Shown: positions 1 through 6,314 of the stretch, piece after piece
Layout of the letters: each line of letters starts with the position of its first letter
Position numbering within the stretch: position 1 is the first letter of the stretch
Assembly (NCBI GenBank): GCA_964495595.1
Contig: CAZBWH010000014.1
Span: 1 to 52,223, forward strand
Length of the DNA: 52,223 nucleotides
Origin: CALMFQ01 sp964495595
GTDB taxonomy: Bacteria > Pseudomonadota > Gammaproteobacteria > Burkholderiales > SCOH01
Direction of reading: 5' to 3'
Position numbers and translations under genes: made by a program
Notes under the pieces: model-generated
What the model was told of the DNA's origin: nothing
The model's input: only the letters and a program-made list of their open reading frames with translations
Databases searched by the model: none

Positions 1-1
1 T

Positions 2-148
2 ACCCGGCTGGCTCAGGAGTTTAAGTTGCTGGCGTCGTGTGGCTCCGATTTTCACAGTCCGGACGAACCCTACGCTGACTTCGGCCAGCTGCAGCCGATG
101 CCGGCCGATTGTCGGGTGGTCTGGGAAGGCTGGGGTCTCACGGTCTGA
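2..148 (+). CDS. 3' end of PHP-domain phosphoesterase (RNase AM/TrpH-like)
   Basis: Only the last 48 codons lie in the window; the frame is open from base 2 to a TGA at 146-148. The residues GSDFHSP fit the late metal-binding histidine motif of PHP-domain phosphoesterases of the YciV/RNase AM family, and the tail with VWEGWG is compatible with the C-terminus of that group. Known members degrade short RNAs or 3',5'-nucleoside bisphosphates in the cytosol. The gene order PHP, YciO, site-2 protease, TrpS is common in beta- and gammaproteobacteria and supports the call. The catalytic N-terminal part is outside the window, so the exact subfamily cannot be settled. Confidence 0.7.
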   Translation, partial: TRLAQEFKLLASCGSDFHSPDEPYADFGQLQPMPADCRVVWEGWGLTV

Positions 149-185
149 CGTGCCGGTTATCCAGGATCAGGAAACTGTTTTACTC

Positions 186-821
186 ATGGCTCAATTTTTT
201 GTCATTCATCCGGAAAACCCGCAAGCGCGCTTGATTCGCGAGGCGGTCAAGATCATTCGGGCTGGTGGCGTGGTCATTTATCCGACGGATTCGTGCTATG
301 CCATCGGCTGCCATCTGGGTGACCGGGATGCGGTTGATCGCATCCGCCGCATCCGGCAGGTGGACGACCGGCACCACTTTACCCTGATGTGTCGCGATCT
401 GTCGGAGATCGCAGCCTATGCCAGGGTGGACAACACCCAGTTCCGCTTGTTGAAAGCCACGACACCTGGCAGTTACACGTTCATCCTGCTGGCGACCAAA
501 GAGGTGCCTAAACGTCTTCAGCACCCCAAGCGCAATACCATTGGCCTGCGGGTACCCGACCATCCCATTACGCTGGCGTTACTGGAAGAACTGGGGGAGC
601 CTCTGCTGTCGAGCACCTTGCTGTTGCCTGGCGAGGATATGCCGCTCAACGATCCGTACGAGATCCGCGATCTGCTCGAGTCGCAGGTTGAATTGATCAT
701 TGATGGAGGGTACTGCGGGATCGAGCCGACGACGGTCATTGATCTGCATGATGGCGCGCCGGTACTGGTTCGCAAAGGCAGGGGCGATCTGACCCCGTTT
801 GGTGTTACCGAAGAAGACTGA
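186..821 (+). CDS. L-threonylcarbamoyladenylate synthase family protein (Sua5/YciO/YrdC)
   Basis: The protein has 211 residues from ATG 186, close to the usual 206-210 of YciO proteins; an upstream in-frame start at 39 would overlap the preceding gene and adds unrelated residues. The fold signature runs from residue 20 (GGVVIYPTDSCYAIGC) through RHHFTLMC-like and GLRVPDHP segments to a C-terminal TVIDL. In this superfamily the domain makes threonylcarbamoyl-AMP from threonine, bicarbonate and ATP for tRNA t6A37; YciO members are related but less well characterised. The next gene begins 3 bases after its stop, so the two are probably cotranscribed. Confidence 0.85.
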   Translation: MAQFFVIHPENPQARLIREAVKIIRAGGVVIYPTDSCYAIGCHLGDRDAVDRIRRIRQVDDRHHFTLMCRDLSEIAAYARVDNTQFRLLKATTPGSYTFILLATKEVPKRLQHPKRNTIGLRVPDHPITLALLEELGEPLLSSTLLLPGEDMPLNDPYEIRDLLESQVELIIDGGYCGIEPTTVIDLHDGAPVLVRKGRGDLTPFGVTEED

Positions 822-824
822 CGC

Positions 825-1460
825 ATGGAAACCATCATCCAGAAAATCACCATCTACGCCTTGCCGGTGCTGTTCGCCATTACCTTGCATGAAGCGGCAC
901 ACGCCTTTGCTGCCCGCAAGTTCGGTGATGCAACAGCGTACATGATGGGTCGCATGAGCCTGAACCCCCTCAAGCATATCGACCCGGTTGGAACTATCCT
1001 GGTGCCCCTGCTGGCGGTCACGATCGGTGGATTCCTGTTCGGCTGGGCCAAACCCGTGCCGGTCAATTTCGGCAATCTGCGCAATCCGAAGCAGGATATG
1101 GTCTGGGTGGCCGCCGCCGGACCAGCCGCCAATCTGCTGATGGCAATCGGCTGGGCCTTGTTGTACAACCTTGCTGCCATTGATCCGCAGGCCTATTTTT
1201 CGACCCCGCTGGCACTGATGGCCGCTGCCGGTATTCAGATCAACGTCGTGCTGATGGTATTGAACCTGCTGCCGATTCCGCCTCTGGATGGCGGGCGGAT
1301 CGCCGTCGGCTTGTTACCTTATGAACTGGCCTCGCCGCTGTCGAGGGTCGAGCCATATGGCATGTTCATTCTTGTCGGGCTGATGCTCACTGGCCTACTT
1401 GGCGTGATTGTCAAGCCATTCTATCTGGCTGCCATGCAGCTGGTGTCTCTGTTTCTTTAG
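825..1460 (+). CDS. Site-2 protease family membrane metalloprotease (M50, YwhC/Rip-like)
   Basis: This 211-residue polytopic membrane protein carries the zinc motif HEAAH at residues 22-26 inside the first hydrophobic segment and the partner motif with D155 in NLLPIPPLDGG. Together these define a short M50 intramembrane zinc protease without a PDZ domain. Long hydrophobic stretches around residues 8-30, 55-75, 95-118, 130-150 and 175-210 are consistent with five or six membrane helices. Its substrate cannot be read from sequence. The 3-base gap from the YciO gene and the 29-base gap to trpS indicate an operon. The ATG at 825 lies directly before the first helix and is the natural start. Confidence 0.88.
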   Translation: METIIQKITIYALPVLFAITLHEAAHAFAARKFGDATAYMMGRMSLNPLKHIDPVGTILVPLLAVTIGGFLFGWAKPVPVNFGNLRNPKQDMVWVAAAGPAANLLMAIGWALLYNLAAIDPQAYFSTPLALMAAAGIQINVVLMVLNLLPIPPLDGGRIAVGLLPYELASPLSRVEPYGMFILVGLMLTGLLGVIVKPFYLAAMQLVSLFL

Positions 1461-1489
1461 CGTTTAGCTATCCACTGGGAATTTGACTG

Positions 1490-2692
1490 ATGTTTGCAGA
1501 TCGTGTTCTTTCGGGCATGCGCCCCACCGGCAGCCTTCATCTTGGCCACTATCACGGGGTGTTGAAAAACTGGGTCAAGTTGCAGTCGGAATGCGAATGC
1601 CTGTTCTTCGTGGCCGACTGGCATGCACTGACGACCAATTACGATAGCCCGGAAATCATCGAAAAGAGCGTCTGGGATATGGTCATCGACTGGCTGGCTG
1701 CCGGGGTCGATCCATCGCAGGCCACGCTGTTCATCCAGTCGCGGGTACCTGAGCATGCCGAATTGCATCTGTTGCTGTCGATGATGACGCCACTTGGTTG
1801 GCTTGAGCGGGTGCCCACCTACAAAGAGCAGCAGGAAAAACTGTCACAGAAGGATTTGTCCACGTACGGTTTTCTGGGTTATCCGTTGCTACAGTCGGCC
1901 GATATCCTGATTTACCGTGCCAATCTGGTGCCGGTGGGCGAGGATCAGTTGCCCCATATCGAAATGACCCGTGAAGTGGCACGACGCTTCAATCACCTTT
2001 ACGGCCGTGAGCCCGGTTTTCAAGCCAAGGCTGAGGTGGCCGTCAAGAAAATGGGCAGCAAGAAGGCCCGGCTCTACGACGAACTGCGGGTTCGCTACCA
2101 GCAGGATGGCGATGCCGGGGCGCTGGAGGCCGGCAGAGCGTTGCTTGAAGATACGCAAAACCTGAGTCTGGGTGACCGGGAGCGTCTGTTCGGATTTCTG
2201 GAGGGGAGCGGCAAAATGATCCTTTCAGAACCCCGTTCCCTGTTGACCGAGGCGTCGAAAATGCCGGGGCTGGACGGGCAGAAAATGTCCAAGTCTTACG
2301 GTAACGTGATTACACTGCGCGAAGATGCCGACTCGGTCAGCAAGAAAATCCGCACCATGCCGACTGACCCGGCCCGCGTCCGGCGCACGGATCCGGGGGA
2401 TCCAGACAAATGTCCGGTTTGGCAACTTCATCAGGTCTATTCCGATGCGCAGACATGCGACTGGGTGCAGCAGGGATGCCGGTCTGCCGGGATCGGCTGC
2501 ATCGAGTGCAAGGGGCCGGTGATTGATGCCGTGCTTGAGGAGCAAAAACCGATGCAACAGCGCGCTCAGCCTTACCTGCAGGAGCCAGCGCTGGTGCGCC
2601 GCATCATCGCTGACGGTTGCGAGCGTGCCCGTTCGCTGGCACAGGAAACCATGCGCGAGGTGCGCGAGGCCATGGGGCTGGCCTATTCCTGA
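1490..2692 (+). CDS. trpS: Tryptophan--tRNA ligase
   Basis: A class I aminoacyl-tRNA synthetase of 400 residues that charges tRNA-Trp in the cytosol. The HIGH-type signature appears as GSLHLGHYHG at residues 14-23 and the KMSKS loop at 265-269. The canonical bacterial enzyme has about 330-340 residues; the extra length sits mainly between residues about 180 and 250, just before KMSKS, where a basic and then acidic segment is inserted. Longer TrpS forms of this type are known in betaproteobacteria, so this is a lineage trait rather than an intein. The start ATG at 1490 begins directly with the conserved RVLSGMRPTG block. Confidence 0.96.
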   Translation: MFADRVLSGMRPTGSLHLGHYHGVLKNWVKLQSECECLFFVADWHALTTNYDSPEIIEKSVWDMVIDWLAAGVDPSQATLFIQSRVPEHAELHLLLSMMTPLGWLERVPTYKEQQEKLSQKDLSTYGFLGYPLLQSADILIYRANLVPVGEDQLPHIEMTREVARRFNHLYGREPGFQAKAEVAVKKMGSKKARLYDELRVRYQQDGDAGALEAGRALLEDTQNLSLGDRERLFGFLEGSGKMILSEPRSLLTEASKMPGLDGQKMSKSYGNVITLREDADSVSKKIRTMPTDPARVRRTDPGDPDKCPVWQLHQVYSDAQTCDWVQQGCRSAGIGCIECKGPVIDAVLEEQKPMQQRAQPYLQEPALVRRIIADGCERARSLAQETMREVREAMGLAYS

Positions 2693-2723
2693 GCAGGTCG
2701 GGAGTCATCCAGGTGACTGGCAA

Positions 2724-3542
2724 GTGAATTTTCCCGACCAGGCGCAGCCCCTGGCCCAGTTGTTTGGCGAGCCGGTAACCGAACTGCCCAAGGATCTGTA
2801 CATCCCGCCGGATGCACTGAGAGTATTCCTCGAAACCTTTGAGGGGCCGCTGGATCTGTTGCTTTATCTGATCCGGCGCCAGAACCTGAACGTGCTGGAT
2901 ATTCCGATGGCGCGGATTACCGCACAGTACCTGGATTATATCGGACTGATGCAGCACAACCGGCTGGAGCTGGCGGCCGAATACCTGCTGATGGCAGCCT
3001 TGCTGATCGAGATCAAGTCCCGGATGCTGTTACCCAGACCGGCAGAGCCACTGGTCGAGGAGGGCGTGGACCCGCGGGCAGAGCTGGTTCGCCGGCTTCT
3101 TGAATACGAGCAGATCAAGCTCGCTGCGTTCAACCTGGAACAGTTGCCTCAGGCCGGGCGGGATTTCGCTTGGGCGTCAGCGTTGGTGCAGCGGCTGGGT
3201 GATTTGCCGTTGCCGCAGGTAAGCCTCAATGATCTGCATGGCGCGTGGCTGGCAATCATCGGCCGGGCCAGGGTGAATACCCATCACCGGGTCAGCAAGG
3301 AGCAGCTGTCGGTGCGCGAGCAGATGACGCGCATCCTGCGCTTGCTGGCCGACGGCCGGTTTGTCGGGTTTGAGCAGTTGTTCGACCAGCAAGCCTGCCG
3401 CCCGGTGTTAGTGGTCAATTTTCTTGCGGTGCTCGAGCTGGTCAAGGAAAGCCTGATTTTCGTGACCCAGGAATTCCCGTTTGCGCCGATTTATGTCCGA
3501 TTGAGCCATGGCACCTGCACCGCATCTCAAACTGGTCATTGA
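2724..3542 (+). CDS. scpA: Segregation and condensation protein A (kleisin subunit)
   Basis: ScpA is the kleisin that bridges SMC heads and binds ScpB in the chromosome-organising SMC-ScpAB condensin. The core block FEGPLDLLLYLIRRQ (about residues 38-52) is the family hallmark, followed by NLIDIP-like and EYLLMAALLIEIKSRMLLP segments. The GTG at 2724 was chosen because it lies 31 bases after trpS, follows an AGGTG-like ribosome site and gives a normal 272-residue length; no good ATG is in frame before the conserved block. The 3' end overlaps the start of scpB by 35 bases, which suggests translational coupling. Confidence 0.93.
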   Translation: MNFPDQAQPLAQLFGEPVTELPKDLYIPPDALRVFLETFEGPLDLLLYLIRRQNLNVLDIPMARITAQYLDYIGLMQHNRLELAAEYLLMAALLIEIKSRMLLPRPAEPLVEEGVDPRAELVRRLLEYEQIKLAAFNLEQLPQAGRDFAWASALVQRLGDLPLPQVSLNDLHGAWLAIIGRARVNTHHRVSKEQLSVREQMTRILRLLADGRFVGFEQLFDQQACRPVLVVNFLAVLELVKESLIFVTQEFPFAPIYVRLSHGTCTASQTGH

Positions 3543-4059
3543 AGCCGCCCTGTTTGCGACCCAGGAGCCCTTGTCCGCCTTTGACCTCAAGCGGTTGTTT
3601 GCCGATGAGGTATCGGTCGACAAGATCAGGCGTACCGTGCATGAACTGCAGTCCGACTGGCAAGACCGGGGCATTGAACTGGTACAATTGGCATCCGGCT
3701 GGCGTTTCCGGGTCAGACCGGAGCTCGCCGGGCACCTGGAACGACTGAATCCGGAAAAAGCCCCGCGCTATTCGCGAGCAGTCATGGAAACGCTGGCAAT
3801 TATCGCCTATCGTCAACCTGTTACCCGTGGCGATATCGAACAGATCCGTGGCGTGTCCGTTGCCACCTCGGTCATCAAGGCGCTGGAGCAGCGTGGCTGG
3901 GTGGATGTGGTAGGGGTCAGGGAAGTGCCCGGCCGGCCTGGCCTGTATGCAACCACCAGGAAATTTCTCGACGACCTCGGCCTGTCGTCACTGAAAGAAT
4001 TGCCTCCATTGGAAGAGTTGGGGCAATTGGTCATTCCGGCAACAGAATCGGGCGAATAG
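3508..4059 (+). CDS. scpB: Segregation and condensation protein B
   Basis: A 183-residue two-winged-helix protein that dimerises and binds ScpA in the SMC complex. Diagnostic segments are VIEAALFATQEPLS near the N-terminus, the central AIIAYRQPVTRGDIEQIRGV and the GRPGLYATT motif before the C-terminus. The length is at the short end of the family, with little acidic tail after TKFLDDLGL-like residues. It overlaps scpA by 35 bases and is followed after 41 bases by rluB, the order found in many proteobacteria. Confidence 0.94.
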   Translation: MAPAPHLKLVIEAALFATQEPLSAFDLKRLFADEVSVDKIRRTVHELQSDWQDRGIELVQLASGWRFRVRPELAGHLERLNPEKAPRYSRAVMETLAIIAYRQPVTRGDIEQIRGVSVATSVIKALEQRGWVDVVGVREVPGRPGLYATTRKFLDDLGLSSLKELPPLEELGQLVIPATESGE

Positions 4060-4100
4060 GCGTTTGCTTCCGTTGTCGCTCTTAAAGCAGGAACTCCAAT

Positions 4101-5267
4101 ATGGCTAGATCGAACACGCGCCAACCGCGCAACACCCAGCAGTTCCATCGCGACACATCGGCGCAGCAGCGTACTGCCGCTGGCCAGTCTCGGCGCAAGG
4201 CCGCCACCATTGCAAGCCAGGCTGGCCCGCACGGCGCGCGCAGCCGTGATGACCTGCGACATGATCAGATCATGGAAGGCCGTCGCCGCTTGCAGCAGGG
4301 AGAAGACGGTGACCTTCCCCAGGGCGGCGCTGCGGGCGGCCAACCTTCGACAGCCAGGCGTCAGGGAGGGGCAGGGCGTGTGCGTGGCAGTAACACCGTA
4401 GTAGCCAAGGATCGTGGCGAAACCGTTGTTGTCGAGCGCGCGCGCAAAATGCGTGAGCGACCTGGCTCGCAAAAGCAGCGCGACCGGGATGACGCCTTGC
4501 GCGAGCGGCGCGTCGATCCTTCGCGGCTGGATGATATGCGTCTGCAGAAGCTGCTTGCACTGACCGGGCTGGGGTCGCGACGTGACATGGAGCAAGCCAT
4601 TGAGGCGGGTCGAGTCGAGGTCAACGGCAAGGTCGCGGCAGTGGGCGACAAGGTGGCCTTTGGTGACCGTGTGCGGTTTGATGGCAAGAACGTGGCGCTG
4701 AAGTGGCCTGACCGGTTGCCACGAGTCATTCTGTATCACAAGCAGGAGGGCGAGATCGTCAGCCGGGACGACCCGGAAGGTCGCGTCAGCGTATTTGCCA
4801 AACTACCCAAGGTGGCCAGTAGCCGCTGGATCGCCATCGGACGACTGGATTTCAATACCAGCGGGCTGCTGATATTCACCACATCCGGCGAGTTGGCCAA
4901 TGTGATGATGCACCCCCGATTCGAGGTGGAGCGGGAATACGCGGTCAGGGTGTTGGGTGAGCTGACTGATGAACAAATGAAACAACTGACAAAAGGCATC
5001 GAACTTGAGGATGGTGTCGCACAGTTCAATTTCATTGCCAGTCAGGGCGGTGAGGGCAGTAATCACTGGTACCGGGTGATCCTGCGTGAAGGCCGCAACC
5101 GTGAAGTGCGACGCATGTTCGAGCATTTTGGTTTGACGGTCAGCCGACTGATGCGGGTACGATTCGGCCCTGTCAGCCTGCCCGGACGGCTCAAGCGGGG
5201 GCACTGGACCGAACTGGAACCAGGTGAGGTACAAAAACTGCTGCGTTGGGCCAAGGTCGGCAGCTAA
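4101..5267 (+). CDS. rluB: 23S rRNA pseudouridine(2605) synthase
   Basis: This 388-residue enzyme has an S4 RNA-binding domain at about residues 145-190 (MRLQKLLALTGLGSRR) and an RsuA/RluB catalytic domain with the catalytic aspartate D250 in IGRLDFNTSGLL and a C-terminal GRNREVRRMFE block. Members convert a uridine in 23S rRNA helix 93 to pseudouridine. The first 140 residues are a basic, low-complexity extension rich in R, Q, G and S, probably disordered and RNA-binding; E. coli RluB instead carries its tail at the C-terminus. The ATG at 4101 follows AGGAACTCCAAT. RluB ends the plus-strand housekeeping run. Confidence 0.93.
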   Translation: MARSNTRQPRNTQQFHRDTSAQQRTAAGQSRRKAATIASQAGPHGARSRDDLRHDQIMEGRRRLQQGEDGDLPQGGAAGGQPSTARRQGGAGRVRGSNTVVAKDRGETVVVERARKMRERPGSQKQRDRDDALRERRVDPSRLDDMRLQKLLALTGLGSRRDMEQAIEAGRVEVNGKVAAVGDKVAFGDRVRFDGKNVALKWPDRLPRVILYHKQEGEIVSRDDPEGRVSVFAKLPKVASSRWIAIGRLDFNTSGLLIFTTSGELANVMMHPRFEVEREYAVRVLGELTDEQMKQLTKGIELEDGVAQFNFIASQGGEGSNHWYRVILREGRNREVRRMFEHFGLTVSRLMRVRFGPVSLPGRLKRGHWTELEPGEVQKLLRWAKVGS

Positions 5268-5274
5268 GGGGGAC

Positions 5275-5312
5275 GGCTGCAGCTGTCGCAAATCAGTGTC
5301 GAAGCTGCAGCC
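5275..5312. terminator. Inverted repeat between convergent genes, possible terminator
   Basis: The arms GGCTGCAGCT (5275-5284) and AGCTGCAGCC (5303-5312) pair perfectly over 10 bp around an 18-base loop. The repeat lies between the convergent 3' ends of rluB and the LEA lipoprotein gene and overlaps the last codons of the latter. There is no run of T after either arm, so intrinsic termination is only a possibility. Confidence 0.3.
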
Positions 5313-5769
5313 AGCGCAGTATCTCCGGATCAAACTCACCCTGCCGGTCGAAAGGTAAGCGCAGATCGGCGGCACCCGACACTGAGGCTTCGCCGACAAT
5401 CCGGTAGCGGAGTTTGCCATTGTCCGTGGTCAGATGCCGGATCTGGCGGATCACATCCATCAACTGGGTTCGGGCATCCAGTTCAACAATGGCCGAGCCG
5501 TTTGCCGGCAGCAAAGCGGCCGCCACGGTGTTTCCCTCCATCAATGGCTGGTCGCCGATGTCAAGCCGGTAGCGCAGCCCGTTCAAGGGCAGGTCGAACC
5601 CGTTGGGGTTGCTTAGCCGCAGCTTGACCAGGAATCGTTGCTCAAAAAGGTTGGCTTCGGTCAGAACCAATCCGGCCAGCGCTACCCCCGGTGGAGCCGG
5701 ACGAGGTGCCAGCAGGGCGCACCCACTCAGCAGCATTGCGGCGAAAAGGACCAGAATTCGGATGTGCAT
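5293..5769 (-). CDS. LEA type 2 family (water-stress domain) lipoprotein
   Basis: The 158-residue product begins with a lipoprotein signal peptide (MHIRILVLFAAMLLSGC, lipobox LSGC, lipidated cysteine at about 17). The mature part carries the LEA14/WHy pattern: a strand with LTEANLFEQRFLVKLRLSNPNGF followed by LPLNGLRYRL and a later DVIRQI segment. WHy-domain proteins are small beta-sandwich proteins, in bacteria usually periplasmic or lipid-anchored, linked to desiccation or stress tolerance, with no enzyme activity known. It stands alone, convergent with rluB. Confidence 0.8.
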   Translation of the reverse strand: MHIRILVLFAAMLLSGCALLAPRPAPPGVALAGLVLTEANLFEQRFLVKLRLSNPNGFDLPLNGLRYRLDIGDQPLMEGNTVAAALLPANGSAIVELDARTQLMDVIRQIRHLTTDNGKLRYRIVGEASVSGAADLRLPFDRQGEFDPEILRWLQLRH

Positions 5770-6040
5770 GTTGGCGGGGGGCTCCGGATGAGTGAGGCAT
5801 TGTAGGCGAACCGTGGCATGCGATTCAATGGGCGGGCCGGCTAAGCAACCCCCTCGATTGCCCGCTCTCTGTCTGTGGATAACTTGGCCCGGCTGCCAGC
5901 TGGATGTGACCGTACGTCGGTTGGCGAGTGTTGGGTAGGTTGGTGAAAATTTAATTTAAACAGATTGTTGTGCGGATTTTCTGATTTAGTTTGTGTTGTT
6001 AAATCATAAAATACTTATATGCTGTCGTCACGAGGGTGTG

Positions 6041-6046
6041 TATACT
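6041..6046 (+). promoter_or_regulatory. Possible -10 element for the riboswitch transcript
   Basis: TATACT at 6041-6046 matches a sigma-70 -10 box closely and sits at the end of an AT-rich stretch (about 5945-6020), unusual for this GC-rich window. No convincing -35 hexamer lies 16-18 bases upstream. A start near 6053 would give a leader of about 260 bases containing the whole aptamer. Confidence 0.4.
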
Positions 6047-6104
6047 GCCTCCATTAGTCAAGCGTGCGTGCGCTGCCGCGTCTGCTAGGCAGTATGTCAG
6101 TTGT

Positions 6105-6205
6105 CAGCGTCTTGATTCCGGGCAAACCCATCGAAAGGTGGGGGCGCAAAGTTTCCGGTCTAAGGGATGGATCATCCTATGATAGCGGGATTGCCAAGTA
6201 CGTTG
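6105..6205 (+). promoter_or_regulatory. Cyclic-di-GMP-I (GEMM-I) riboswitch aptamer
   Basis: The core reproduces the GEMM-I consensus in order: GGGCAAACC, a short stem capped by a GAAA tetraloop (6133-6136), GCGCAAAG, TCCGGTCTAAGG and GATAGCGGGATTGCC. A closing stem is also present: CAGCG and CTTG (6105-6109, 6111-6114) pair with CAAG and CGTTG (6195-6198, 6201-6205). The GNRA loop and the CTAAG segment are the tetraloop and receptor parts of this class. GEMM-I RNAs bind cyclic di-GMP and control motility, adhesion and envelope genes. The aptamer lies 110 bases before the start of the DUF1631 gene on the same strand. Confidence 0.92.
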
Positions 6206-6212
6206 CTGGCTT

Positions 6213-6306
6213 CGGGCTGCGCCCGTTGGCCTGCCAATAGCGTATCGAACCAATCCTCCGCATGATGCGGCTGCGACAGCCGATGCTGCCGCACAGCCGT
6301 TGGAGG
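6213..6306 (+). promoter_or_regulatory. Probable riboswitch expression platform
   Basis: Downstream of the aptamer lie two adjacent hairpins, CGGGC/GCCCG (6213-6225) and TTGGC/GCCAA (6226-6237), then CGGCTG/CAGCCG (6268-6282). The TTGGC at 6226-6230 could instead pair with GCCAA at 6193-6197, which is the 3' strand of the aptamer closing stem. CCTCC at 6255-6259 is exactly complementary to the GGAGG ribosome site at 6302-6306. No hairpin is followed by a T run, so control of translation is more likely than termination. Confidence 0.5.
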
Positions 6307-6314
6307 TTCGGGAA

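Noticed and set aside
1940..2240. Insertion in TrpS as a possible intein
   Set aside because: No splice-junction residues and too short; length fits the long TrpS type known in betaproteobacteria.
5874..5882. Perfect DnaA box (TGTGGATAA) next to an AT-rich stretch
   Set aside because: Only a single box is seen and no dnaA, dnaN or parAB lies nearby; not an origin on this evidence.
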